64,000 nt of DNA from Candidatus Solirubrobacter pratensis (lineage in GTDB: Bacteria > Actinomycetota > Thermoleophilia > Solirubrobacterales > Solirubrobacteraceae): NCBI RefSeq assembly GCF_000425945.1, contig NZ_AUEK01000013.1:124001-188000 (forward strand), in the 5' to 3' direction. Each line of letters opens with the position of its first letter. Within the stretch, counting starts at the first letter, position 1. A model generated the notes under the pieces. It was not told where the DNA came from. It saw only the letters and a program-made list of their open reading frames with translations, and did no database searches. Both the position numbers and the translations under genes were made by a program. Below, piece after piece: positions 49,706 through 58,666 of the stretch.

Positions 49706-52700
49706 GCAGCCGCCCGAGTCGATGGCCGCGCAGCGCGTGTGTCGTCGCTGCGCCGACGACCGCAGCCGCGACCACCGCGGCGAGGAGCAGCATCGCCGAG
49801 ACCGACGGCCAGGTCATGGCGGCGCGCAGCGGCGGCACCGGCGTCCGGCCCTCCGCGCCGACGCGCGCGATGGCGACCACGAGGTGCACGAGCGCGTACG
49901 CGGTCGCGACGGACAGGACGGCGCCGACGACGGCGACCGTCGCCGTGTGCCCGTAGACCAGGCGCCGCAGCCGGCGCGGCTCGATCCCCAGCGCCTCGAG
50001 CTCGCCGAGCTCGCCCGCGTCGTCGCGCAGCGTGGCGAGCACGGAGAGGACCAGCGCGAGCACGGCGAGCGCCATGGCGATGGCAGCGGTGGCGGCGAGC
50101 ACGGAGCGCGTCACGCGCGCGAGGGCGTCGTCGCGGAGCGCCTGAGCCCTCCCGTCTCGCTCGGCGACTGCGGCCAGCCGGAACGGCGGCCGTCGCAGCC
50201 GCTCCACGACGGCGCCCCGGGACGCTCCCGGACGCAGCTGCAGCCACGCCTCGCTCGGCAGTGCCGCGCCCGGCGCGGCGGCGTTGACGGCGGCGAACAG
50301 CCGCCCGGCGTCGACCACCGCGAAGCTGATCCCGGCGGCGATCGTCGGGAACCGCGAGGCGGTGCCGATCGGCCTGAGCCGGACTTGCTGGCCGTCCGCG
50401 ACGCCGACCGTCACCACGCCGTTGACGGCCGAGCGAGCGAGCGCGGGATCGACGAGCGCCGGCAGCGGCTCGGCGGCGTGCTCCTGCGCGTAGCCCATCG
50501 CGTACGTCGGCTTGGCGCTGAAGGTCGGGTAGCTCAGTACGGCGCGCCCGCGGCGGCGCTCGACGCGGGCCTGGCCGCCGGCGCTGTAGCCGACGCGCGC
50601 CTGATCCGTCGGCGCCCACCCGTCGAGGAAGCGCGTGACCGGCCTGCCGTCGACGCGCAGGGTGCCGAGGGTCGTGCTGCCGATGTCGCTTGTGAACGAG
50701 CCGCCCTGCTGGAGCGTCGTCCGGATGCCGACGACACGTCCTCCCCTGGCCTCGCGCGGCACCGTCGTCTCGACGTCGAAGCGCCCGGAGGTGAGCGATC
50801 CCACCAGCTTCAGGGCCAGCAGGCGGCCATCGGACGCCTGCACGACGAGCGTGACCGTCGCGCCCCCGCCGGTCAGCTCGACGGGCACCGAGAGTGTCTT
50901 CGCGTCGTCCGGGAGCCGCGGGCCCTGCAGCGCCAGCGGCGCCGGTGGGCCGAGCGCATGGGAGACGGCGCCCGGCGTGAGCGAGGAGAAGTCTGCGCGC
51001 CAACCCGGCAGCGTCGCCACCAGCGACGACGGCATACCGACCAGCGCGACACGACCGGCCGCCTGTCCGCCGGCCGCGACCTCGCCGGCGTCCAAGCGGA
51101 TCACGGGCGCCGCCGTGGCCTGGCGCGCGAGCGCGCCGTAGCGCGCGAACGGCAGCACGTCCGGCTCCGGCTGCCCCGACTCCGAACGCTCGCTCACACG
51201 CAGGTCGGCGCCGGTCGCGAACGCCGCCTGCTCGCCCGCGCCGACCGCGAGGTCGTGGCGGTACGCGAGCGCGAACAAGCCGCCGGCCGCGCACAGCGTG
51301 ACGACCGCCACGGTCGCGCTGGCCGCACTGGCGTCGCGCGCGAGCCCGAGCGCGTACAGGCGCAGGCCCGCGCCCGCCTGGCGCGTCGAGCGCTCGAGCA
51401 GGTGCAGCACCAGCGGCAGGACGCGCAACGCGACCAGCGCCCCGCCGACGCACACGAGCGTAGGGAGGACGAGGATCGCCGGATCGAGCCCCGAGCTGGC
51501 CGCCAGCTCCCCGGCATCGAGCCCGCCGCGCGACAGCGTCTGCCACACGATGACCGCCAGAAGCAGCCCGATCGCCGCCTCCACCGTGACGCGCGCCCGC
51601 CGCGGCGGCCGCTCGCGCAGCACCGCGAGCTGCCCGACGATCGCGGCGACGAGCGCGACGGCGGCGAGCTCCGCCCCGCCCGCCGACAGCAGCGCATGGC
51701 GCAGCGGCCCGCCCGCGCCGAGCGCGAGCGCGCACGCGACGAGCGCCGCCACGGCGACCGCGATCCCCGCGAGCGCCACCGCGGCCACCTCGAGCACGAC
51801 GAACCCGACCAGCTGCGGCCGCGTCGCGCCGACGTCGCGCAGACGGTCCAGCTCCCCGCCCACGTCGCGCCGGCGCTGCGCCGCGGCGAAGGCGGCGAAG
51901 CAGATCAGCAGCCCGGCCGTCTGACCCACGATCAGCAGCAACAGTGCCGACGTCGAGCGCCCGCGCTGCCGCAGCGCGTCGATCAGCACTTCGGGTCCGC
52001 GAACGGTCACCCCAGGATCGCCGGTCAGGCGATTGCGAGCCGCACGCACGCCATCGAGCACGGCCCGCTCGTTCCACGGGTGCACGGCTCCCGGCGCGAG
52101 CTCACGGAACCAGCCGTAAGTGCGCGAGCGCTTGACGAATCGCTCCATCTCAGCCAGCTCGCGGACGCCCGACACCAGGTAGAACGCGGCCCCGGCGCCG
52201 ATGTCGGTCGCGCTGGTCGGTGGGATCCTCCCCGCCGGCGCCGGATCGATCCGTCCCCGGCCGACGACGTCCAGGGCGACGTCCGCGCGCCGCGCGTCCG
52301 CGCCCGTCTCCTTGCCGCCGCCGAGGTAGACCGCCTCACAGCGGCGGGGATCGCACGGTCCGCTCGGCATCCGGCCTGCGTCCAGGCGAACCCAGGCGCG
52401 GGCGCCGTCGACCGCCACTAGGCGCACCGGCGCCCCGCCGGCGGCCGCCGGAAGCGAGACCACGACGCTGCGGACCACGCGCCGGCCAAAGCCGGCGCGC
52501 GGAAGCGCGCGCACGATCCCGGGGTCGATGCGGTCCCGATAGCGCGCGAGGATGCGCGCGTCGCGCTCGCCGGAAGCGCCCGACCGGGCGAGGTCGTTCC
52601 CGCCCGCCCACGTCTCGAACACGGACACCCGGGCGCCGCGCTGCGCGTGGGTGGCGGCCGCGATGCCGTCGTCCAACGCGGTGTCGCGCGCGGCATCCGC

Positions 52701-52871
52701 CGCGACGCGCGCGCCGAGCAGCGCGAACGCGGCGAGCGCCGCGGCGGCGGCGACGACCGAGGTGACGCGCTTGCGACGTCCGAGCCGTCGTACGACAAGC
52801 GAACCAAGGGTCACGGCGGCTCGTGGCGACCTCCCCGCAAGCATGAAGCCGAAGCGTACGGCGTTGTTCAA
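49698..52871 (-). CDS. Large FtsX-like ABC permease
   Basis: 1057 aa with a membrane helix near residue 40 (SVVAAAAALAAFALLGARVAAD), a large extracytoplasmic domain (about 60-320), a group of helices in the middle (around LLLLIVGQTAGLLICFAAFAA and LEVAAVALAGIAVAVAALVA), a second extracytoplasmic domain and a final set ending AAMTWPSVSAMLLLAAVVAAAVVGA. This is the double-FtsX layout of actinobacterial permeases. With the fused ATPase it probably moves or reorganises envelope lipids, proteins or peptidoglycan hydrolase regulators. ATG 52871 is used; ATG 52841 (MLAGRSP) is possible. Confidence 0.85.
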   Translation of the reverse strand: MNNAVRFGFMLAGRSPRAAVTLGSLVVRRLGRRKRVTSVVAAAAALAAFALLGARVAADAARDTALDDGIAAATHAQRGARVSVFETWAGGNDLARSGASGERDARILARYRDRIDPGIVRALPRAGFGRRVVRSVVVSLPAAAGGAPVRLVAVDGARAWVRLDAGRMPSGPCDPRRCEAVYLGGGKETGADARRADVALDVVGRGRIDPAPAGRIPPTSATDIGAGAAFYLVSGVRELAEMERFVKRSRTYGWFRELAPGAVHPWNERAVLDGVRAARNRLTGDPGVTVRGPEVLIDALRQRGRSTSALLLLIVGQTAGLLICFAAFAAAQRRRDVGGELDRLRDVGATRPQLVGFVVLEVAAVALAGIAVAVAALVACALALGAGGPLRHALLSAGGAELAAVALVAAIVGQLAVLRERPPRRARVTVEAAIGLLLAVIVWQTLSRGGLDAGELAASSGLDPAILVLPTLVCVGGALVALRVLPLVLHLLERSTRQAGAGLRLYALGLARDASAASATVAVVTLCAAGGLFALAYRHDLAVGAGEQAAFATGADLRVSERSESGQPEPDVLPFARYGALARQATAAPVIRLDAGEVAAGGQAAGRVALVGMPSSLVATLPGWRADFSSLTPGAVSHALGPPAPLALQGPRLPDDAKTLSVPVELTGGGATVTLVVQASDGRLLALKLVGSLTSGRFDVETTVPREARGGRVVGIRTTLQQGGSFTSDIGSTTLGTLRVDGRPVTRFLDGWAPTDQARVGYSAGGQARVERRRGRAVLSYPTFSAKPTYAMGYAQEHAAEPLPALVDPALARSAVNGVVTVGVADGQQVRLRPIGTASRFPTIAAGISFAVVDAGRLFAAVNAAAPGAALPSEAWLQLRPGASRGAVVERLRRPPFRLAAVAERDGRAQALRDDALARVTRSVLAATAAIAMALAVLALVLSVLATLRDDAGELGELEALGIEPRRLRRLVYGHTATVAVVGAVLSVATAYALVHLVVAIARVGAEGRTPVPPLRAAMTWPSVSAMLLLAAVVAAAVVGAATTHALRGHRLGRLHG

Positions 52872-52982
52872 GCGGGGTCACACCATGCGAGCAATGAGAG
52901 ATCGACGAGCGCTGCGACCGTCTCGGCGCGCATCTGCAGCTCGCCCGGCTCGGCTCGTTCGGAAGCGCTTGCGGACGTGTCC

Positions 52983-53034
52983 CTCCCCCGGTTGGGGGAG
53001 CCCTGCTCAAGGGGCTCCCACCTAGGGGGGAGCC
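52983..53034 (+). promoter_or_regulatory. Three overlapping, mutually exclusive GC-rich hairpins
   Basis: Hairpin A: CTCCCCC (52983-52989)/GGGGGAG (52994-53000). Hairpin B: GGGAGCCC (52996-53003)/GGGCTCCC (53012-53019). Hairpin C: GGCTCCC (53013-53019)/GGGAGCC (53028-53034). A and B share bases, as do B and C, so folds A+C and B are alternatives. It lies 114 bases upstream of the nucleotide-sugar dehydrogenase start, in the gap between divergent genes. Such an arrangement could be a leader switch or attenuator. No known riboswitch family was recognised. Confidence 0.4.
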
Positions 53035-53147
53035 GCCGTTGGAACCGGCTGCCGCGCCGTTGATGCTGGAGCTCGTCCGGCGCGGCGTGCCCGCTGCGCT
53101 CGCGACCTCCTCAGCCCTCCCTCGTCCTTCGCGACCCCCAGGTGCCA

Positions 53148-54458
53148 ATGACCGCTGTCTTCAGTGACTTGAACACGCTTGCCCAAGTACCTCGAATCCC
53201 GGACGTCCCCACCGTGGCCGTGCTCGGGATGGGGTACGTCGGGCTCCCGACCAGCCTTGCGCTGCGCGAGGCCGGCTTCCGGGTGCTCGGAGTCGACATC
53301 TCTGAGCGGCGCCTGCGCCACATCGAGGCCGGCTCGGTCGACCTGCTCGACCGCGACCGCCCGCGCCTGACGCGCGCGCTCGAGTCCGGCCAGTTCGGCC
53401 TCACGACCGACCTCCGCGCGCTGGAGGCGGTCGACGCGGTGCTCATCGCGGTGCCGACCCCGGTCGACCACGACCTCAACCCCGACCTGCGCGCCGTGCG
53501 CTCCGCGTGCGCCTCCGCCGTCGAGCATGCACGCGCCGGCCAGACGCTGATCCTCACCTCGACGACCTACGTCGGCACCACGCGCGACCTGCTCGTCGAG
53601 CCGCTGCGCGAGCGCGGCTTCACGATCGGCGAGGACATCCACGTCGCCTTCGCGCCCGAGCGGATCAACCCGGGCGACGCGCTGTGGGAGCAGGCCGCCG
53701 TGCCGCGCGTCATCGGGGGCGTCACGAGCGCCTGCACCGACGCCGCCGCGGCGGTGCTGGCCGCCACGGCGTCCAAGCTGCACGTCGTCTCCTCGGTCGA
53801 GGCCGCGGAGTTCACGAAGCTGCAGGAGAACACGTTCCGCGCCGTCAACCTCGCCTTCGCGAACGAGATGGCCGCGGCCGCCGGCTTCTATGGCGTCGAC
53901 CCCGTCGAGGTCATCGACGCGGCCGCCACCAAGCCCTACGGATACCTGCCGCACTATCCGGGCCCCGGCGTCGGCGGCCACTGCATCCCGGTCGACCCGT
54001 ACTACCTGCTGACGCCGCTGCGCGACGCGGGCGTCGCGTCGCCGGTCGTCGAGAACGCGATGGCGAGCGTCGCCGGCCGTCCCCGCAGCGTCGCGGACCG
54101 CGCCCTCGATATCACCGGCTCGCGCGGGATCGCCGACGCAAACGCGCGCGTGCTGCTCGTCGGCGTCGCGTACAAGCCGGGGGTCGAGGACTTCCGCGAG
54201 TCGCCCGCCTTGCAGATCGCAGGCCGCCTCGCCGCGCGCGGCGCCCAGGTCTCCTACCACGATCCGCTGATCGCCGAGGTCGAGGTCGAGGGCGCCGGCG
54301 TGCTGCACAACGTCGCCGCTCCGGACCCTTCGCAGTACGACCTCGTGCTGGTCGCCGTGGTGCACCCGGGCCACTCCTACGAGTACCTGGCCGACGCCGA
54401 GCACCTGCTGGATGCGACCTACAAGACCTCGGGCGGCAAGGTCCGCCACGCCCTGTGA
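53148..54458 (+). CDS. UDP-N-acetylhexosamine 6-dehydrogenase type nucleotide-sugar dehydrogenase
   Basis: 436 aa. Rossmann motif VAVLGMGYVGLPTSLALREAG, helix FTKLQENTFRAVNLAFANE and the catalytic cysteine in PGPGVGGHCIPVDPYYLL. GYVGLP and GGHCIPVDP distinguish the WbpA/WecC group (UDP-GlcNAc or UDP-ManNAc dehydrogenases) from UDP-glucose dehydrogenase (GYVGL-x-S, GGSCFPKD). The enzyme makes UDP-HexNAc uronic acid with two NAD+. ATG 53148 is preferred over GTG 53142 on ribosome-site spacing. The downstream synthase GTG overlaps its stop, so the product probably feeds the polymer. Confidence 0.92.
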   Translation: MTAVFSDLNTLAQVPRIPDVPTVAVLGMGYVGLPTSLALREAGFRVLGVDISERRLRHIEAGSVDLLDRDRPRLTRALESGQFGLTTDLRALEAVDAVLIAVPTPVDHDLNPDLRAVRSACASAVEHARAGQTLILTSTTYVGTTRDLLVEPLRERGFTIGEDIHVAFAPERINPGDALWEQAAVPRVIGGVTSACTDAAAAVLAATASKLHVVSSVEAAEFTKLQENTFRAVNLAFANEMAAAAGFYGVDPVEVIDAAATKPYGYLPHYPGPGVGGHCIPVDPYYLLTPLRDAGVASPVVENAMASVAGRPRSVADRALDITGSRGIADANARVLLVGVAYKPGVEDFRESPALQIAGRLAARGAQVSYHDPLIAEVEVEGAGVLHNVAAPDPSQYDLVLVAVVHPGHSYEYLADAEHLLDATYKTSGGKVRHAL

Positions 54459-55828
54459 GCCCCGCCACGCTCACACCCCCGCCTCTCACCCCCGAGCGGG
54501 AGCCGGCCGCTCCGGTGGCGCCGAAGCGCTCGCGCAGCACGGTCGTCGACCGCATCGCGCGCGGCCTGTCGGTCGTCTACCTGCTGATCGTGCTGGCCGC
54601 GGTCGTCGCCTACAAGGGCGCGTTCCTGCAGGCCCTCGTGGTCGACCCGCTGTTCGCGGCGTACGGGCTCGTGGTCTGCGCCTACATCGTCAGCCGCTTC
54701 GTGTTCAGCCTCTTCTACCGGCCGGCGAAGGACGCCGGCCTGGAGCCGCGCGTCGCGATCGTGATGCCGGGCTTCAACGAGCAGGAGGCGATCGGCAACT
54801 CCCTGCACAGCCTGCTGGCGCTCGACTATCCGGCCGCGAAGCTGGAGATCGTCGCCGTCAACGACGGCTCGACCGACGGCACGCTGCGCGAGATGAACAC
54901 CGTCGCGGCGCATGCCGACGGCCGCGTTAACGTCATCGACCTCGGCACCAACCAGGGCAAGCGCGCGGCGATGGCGGCGGGCATCCGCGCCACCGACGCG
55001 GAGATCATCGCCTTCGTCGACTCCGACTCCGTGCTCGAGCCTGACGCGCTGCGCATCCTCGTGCAGGGCTTCGCGAACGAGAAGGTCGGCGCCATCTGCG
55101 GCCACGCCGACGTGCTCAACCTGCACGAGACGTGGCTGACGAAGATGCAGGCCGTCCGCTATTTCGTGGCGTTCAAGGTCGTCAAGGCGGCCGAGTCGGT
55201 CTTCAACGCCGTGACGTGCTGCTCGGGCTGCTTCTCCGCCTACCGGCGCGAGGCGATCCTGCCGCACCTCGACTGGTGGGAGCACCAGAGCTTCCTCGGC
55301 CGGCCGTCGACGTTCGGCGACGACCGCTCGCTGACCAACTGCGTACTGCGCACGTGGCAGGTCCGCTACGAGTCCCGCGCGGTCTCGCACACGCTCGTCC
55401 CCGGGCGGTTCAAGCAGTTCATGACGCAGCAGCTGCGCTGGAAGCGCTCCTGGACGCGCGAGTCGCTGATCGTCGGCACGTTCATCTGGCGCAAGCACCC
55501 GATCGCGGCCGTCTCGGCCTACATCGGGATGGTCCTGCCGCTGATCGCGCCGCTGATCGCCGTCCGCGCGACGCTGTTCGGACCGATCGTTCACGGCTCA
55601 GGGGCGCCGCTGGTCTACCTGCTCGGCGTCTACTCGATGGCGATCGCCTACGGCCTCTACTACGCGGCGAAGAGGCCGCGGTACGACTCGCTGTGGATCT
55701 TCGGCGTCGTCTTCTGCTTCTTCTACCTGTTCTTCCTGCTCTGGCAGACGTACTGGGCGATCCTCACCGCGCGCTCGGCGTCGTGGGGCACGCGGCCGTC
55801 GACGGCAGGGATCGAAGGGAGCTCATGA
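54455..55828 (+). CDS. Membrane GT2 polysaccharide synthase (hyaluronan/chitin-synthase-like)
   Basis: 457 aa. Two N-terminal helices (LSVVYLLIVLAAVVAY, YGLVVCAYIVSRFVFSLF), a cytoplasmic GT2 domain with VNDGSTDG, VDSDSVLEPDALR, GDDRSLTN and the processive motif QQLRWKRSW, then three C-terminal helices (YIGMVLPLIAPLIAV, LVYLLGVYSMAIAYGLYY, FGVVFCFFYLFFLLWQ). The family (HasA, NodC, PgaC) polymerises UDP-GlcNAc, alone or with an uronic acid, and extrudes the chain. GTG 54455 overlaps the dehydrogenase stop (GTGA) and its TGA overlaps the deacetylase ATG (ATGA). Confidence 0.92.
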   Translation: MSPATLTPPPLTPEREPAAPVAPKRSRSTVVDRIARGLSVVYLLIVLAAVVAYKGAFLQALVVDPLFAAYGLVVCAYIVSRFVFSLFYRPAKDAGLEPRVAIVMPGFNEQEAIGNSLHSLLALDYPAAKLEIVAVNDGSTDGTLREMNTVAAHADGRVNVIDLGTNQGKRAAMAAGIRATDAEIIAFVDSDSVLEPDALRILVQGFANEKVGAICGHADVLNLHETWLTKMQAVRYFVAFKVVKAAESVFNAVTCCSGCFSAYRREAILPHLDWWEHQSFLGRPSTFGDDRSLTNCVLRTWQVRYESRAVSHTLVPGRFKQFMTQQLRWKRSWTRESLIVGTFIWRKHPIAAVSAYIGMVLPLIAPLIAVRATLFGPIVHGSGAPLVYLLGVYSMAIAYGLYYAAKRPRYDSLWIFGVVFCFFYLFFLLWQTYWAILTARSASWGTRPSTAGIEGSS

Positions 55829-56808
55829 AGCGCTTCTTCTCGCTGATGCTGATCCCGCTCTCGATGGTCCCGTTCGTCGGAATCGTGCCGACCATCGTGC
55901 ACTCGCACGAGCGCTTCCAGCGCGAGCACGACATGGGCCCGCTGGCTGCGCCGCACGTCGCCCTGACCGCCGCTGAGCGCGCGCGCTACGCGCCGCTGCA
56001 TACGCGCAAGGGCGCGATTCCCGTGCTCGCGTGGCACGGCATCGGCCCGGCGCGCGACGGCTACTCGACCAGCCGGCGCGCGTTCGCCCGACAGCTCGCG
56101 CTGCTCGAGCACCTCGGATATACGACGATCTCCACGCGCGAGTGGGCCGCCTTCCGCGCCGGCAAGACGGCCGGGCTCCCCGCCAAGCCGATCCTGCTGA
56201 CCTTCGACGACGGCCGGCTGGACTCCTATCGCGGCGCGGACGCCGTCCTGCAGCGCATGGGAATGCGCGCGGCGATGTTCGTCATCACCGGCGAGATCGA
56301 GAAGCGCAGCCCGTTCTACCTGACCTGGGCGGAGCTGCATCGCATGCAGGACTCGGGCCGCTGGGATATCGAGCCGCACGCCCACGAGGGCCACGTCGAG
56401 GTCGCCGTCTCCGCGACCGGGGCGAAGGCGCCGTTCTACGCGGCGCGCCGCTTCACCCGCTCGCAGGGGCGCGAGTCGCTCCAGGGCTGGAAGGCGCGCG
56501 TGAGCGCCGACCTGTCGGCGCTGCGTAAGCGCCTCGCCGCGCAGGGAATGCAGCCGCACGCCTTCGCCGTGCCGTTCGGCGACTACGGCCGGCGGGCCGC
56601 GAACGATCCCCGGATCCCGCGACTCCTCAGCGGGCTGCTGACCCGGCAGTTCGGCAACTTCTTCCTCCAGGCCGACGACAACGACCCGGGCTTCACCACG
56701 CCGCGGAGGGGCGCCGCGTGGCGCTACGAGCTGCGCACCGGTACGAGCCTCGACGACCTGTACGGCTGGCTGAGCCGGCACTCCAAGACCGACGACAAGA
56801 GGAACTAG
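55825..56808 (+). CDS. NodB-type polysaccharide deacetylase
   Basis: 327 aa. N-terminal signal/anchor (MLIPLSMVPFVGIVPTIV) then the NodB domain: PVLAWHGIG, ILLTFDDGRLDSY (metal Asp motif TFDDG), a His pair within IEPHAHEGHVEV and FAVPFGDYGRR. It would act outside the membrane, removing N-acetyl groups from the GlcNAc units of the polymer, as PgaB/IcaB do. Coupled by ATGA to the synthase. The HxxxH spacing differs slightly from the textbook motif, so metal ligands should be checked by structure. Confidence 0.88.
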   Translation: MKRFFSLMLIPLSMVPFVGIVPTIVHSHERFQREHDMGPLAAPHVALTAAERARYAPLHTRKGAIPVLAWHGIGPARDGYSTSRRAFARQLALLEHLGYTTISTREWAAFRAGKTAGLPAKPILLTFDDGRLDSYRGADAVLQRMGMRAAMFVITGEIEKRSPFYLTWAELHRMQDSGRWDIEPHAHEGHVEVAVSATGAKAPFYAARRFTRSQGRESLQGWKARVSADLSALRKRLAAQGMQPHAFAVPFGDYGRRAANDPRIPRLLSGLLTRQFGNFFLQADDNDPGFTTPRRGAAWRYELRTGTSLDDLYGWLSRHSKTDDKRN

Positions 56809-56810
56809 AC

Positions 56811-58658
56811 ATGTGCGGAATCGTGGGCTATACGGGCGCTCGCCCGGCGCGGCCGCTGCTGCTCGACGGGCTTTCTGCGCTCGAATACCGAGGCTATGAC
56901 TCGGCCGGCATAGCCGCCGGCCACGCCGACGGGACCGTCGACACGGTCCGGTCGGTCGGCAACCTCGCCGCCTTGCGCGCCGCGGTCGCGGAGCGCGTCC
57001 CGGCGGGCGCCGGCGGCCTCTCCGTCGAGGACGAGCCGACGGCCGGGCTGGGCCACACGCGCTGGGCGACGCACGGCGCCGTGACCGAGGAGAACGCGCA
57101 CCCGCACACCGACGACGCGGGGCGCGTCCACATCGTCCTGAACGGCATCGTCGAGAACTGGCTCGACCTGCGCCTGCAGCTGGAGGCCGGCGGGGCCGAG
57201 TTCACGAGCGACACCGACGCCGAGGTCGTGGCGCACCTGATCGCGTCGTTCTACCGCGGCGATCTCGAGCTGGCCGTCGACCGCGCCAGGCGCAAGCTCC
57301 GCGGCCACTGGGCCGTCGCGGCGATGGCCGCCGGCCGGCCAGGCACGATCGTCGGCGTCCGCAAGGAGGCCCCGCTCGTCGTCGGCCTCGGCGACGGCGA
57401 GAACTTCATCGCTTCCGCGGTCCCCGCGTTCGCGTCGCAGACGCGCCGCGTGCTGGAGATCGCCGACCGCGAGCTGGTGACCATGACCGCCCGCGGCGTC
57501 GAGGTCGCGGGCCGCCCGGGCGCGGCCGCGCAGGCAGTGACGGCCTCCGCGGGCCACCGCGCGCCGGACAAGGACGGCTTCGACACGTACATGCGCAAGG
57601 AGATCTCCGAGCAGCCGGACGCGGTCGCCGCGACCATGTTCGAGCACCTCGCCGACGGCGACGGCCCCGAGCTGGGCATCCCCGCCGAGGCGCTCGCGGC
57701 ACTGCGCGCCGTGCGGATCGTCGCCTGCGGCACCTCCTACCACGCCGGCCTGGCCGCGCGTGAGATCATCGAGACGTGGGCGGATCTGCCCGTCGAGGTC
57801 GACGTCGCCTCCGAGCATCGCCACCGCGCCGCTCCCGGCGCCGAGGGCGAGCTGCTGATCGGCATCACGCAGTCCGGCGAGACCGCCGACACGCTCGCCG
57901 CCATGCGCGAGGCGCAGGCGCGCGGCAACCGCGTGCTGGCGCTCACCAACAACGCCGACTCGCAGGCCGCGCGCGACGCCGACGCGGTGCTGCTGACCCG
58001 TGCCGGCACCGAGATCGGCGTGGCCGCGACGAAGACGTTCACCGCGCAGGTCGCCGCCCTCGCCGCGCTCGGGCTGCGGCTCTCGAACGCCCGCGGCGTG
58101 CTCGACGCCGCTCGCCGGCGCGAGCTGGCGGGCGAGCTCGCCACGCTGCCGGACCTGATCGAGCGCGCCGTCGGCGAGGCCGACCGCTGGGCCGCCCGCG
58201 TCGCACCGTCCTTCGCGGACGCGCCGATGGTGATGTTCCTCGGCCGCCAGGGCGGCGCGGCGATCGCGATGGAGGGCGCCCTGAAGCTGAAGGAGGTGTC
58301 CTACATCCCCTCCGACGCCTATCCCGCGGGGGAGATGAAGCACGGCCCGATCGCCCTGCTGTCGGCCGAGACGCCCGTCGTCTGCGTGGCCACGTCCGGG
58401 CCGCTGCAGGACAAGCTGCACTCGAACATGGCCGAGGTGCGGGCGCGCGGCGCGCGCGTGCACGCCGTCGCCTGCGAGGCCGACGCCGCCGCCGCCGCGC
58501 ACGCCGACGACGTCGTGCGGGTGCCGGCGGCGTCGCCGGAGCTGCAGGCGCTGCTGGCGGTCGTGCCGCTGCAGCTGCTCGCCTACCACGTCGCCGTCGC
58601 CCGCGGGCTGAACGTCGACCAGCCCCGCAATCTCGCCAAGACCGTGACCGTCGAGTAG
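56811..58658 (+). CDS. glmS: Glutamine-fructose-6-phosphate aminotransferase (isomerizing)
   Basis: 615 aa. MCGIVGYTG with the Cys nucleophile after Met removal, HTRWATHG and the Ntn glutaminase region, then two SIS domains (VACGTSYHAGLAAREIIE, GITQSGETADTLAAM, MFLGRQGGAAIAMEGALKLKEVSYI) and the C-terminal NVDQPRNLAKTVTVE. It makes glucosamine-6-phosphate from fructose-6-phosphate and glutamine, the first step to UDP-GlcNAc. It lies two bases after the deacetylase stop in the same operon, so it probably supplies precursor for the polymer. A housekeeping copy elsewhere cannot be excluded. Confidence 0.96.
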   Translation: MCGIVGYTGARPARPLLLDGLSALEYRGYDSAGIAAGHADGTVDTVRSVGNLAALRAAVAERVPAGAGGLSVEDEPTAGLGHTRWATHGAVTEENAHPHTDDAGRVHIVLNGIVENWLDLRLQLEAGGAEFTSDTDAEVVAHLIASFYRGDLELAVDRARRKLRGHWAVAAMAAGRPGTIVGVRKEAPLVVGLGDGENFIASAVPAFASQTRRVLEIADRELVTMTARGVEVAGRPGAAAQAVTASAGHRAPDKDGFDTYMRKEISEQPDAVAATMFEHLADGDGPELGIPAEALAALRAVRIVACGTSYHAGLAAREIIETWADLPVEVDVASEHRHRAAPGAEGELLIGITQSGETADTLAAMREAQARGNRVLALTNNADSQAARDADAVLLTRAGTEIGVAATKTFTAQVAALAALGLRLSNARGVLDAARRRELAGELATLPDLIERAVGEADRWAARVAPSFADAPMVMFLGRQGGAAIAMEGALKLKEVSYIPSDAYPAGEMKHGPIALLSAETPVVCVATSGPLQDKLHSNMAEVRARGARVHAVACEADAAAAAHADDVVRVPAASPELQALLAVVPLQLLAYHVAVARGLNVDQPRNLAKTVTVE

Positions 58659-58666
58659 GAGGCCGC

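Noticed and set aside
49560..52421. 950-codon plus-strand open frame opposite the FtsX-like permease
   Set aside because: Composition dominated by Arg, His, Gln and Asp in the manner of an antisense shadow; the opposite strand shows transmembrane segments and FtsX features.
56805..58589. 594-codon minus-strand open frame opposite glmS
   Set aside because: Shadow of glmS, whose motifs are complete.
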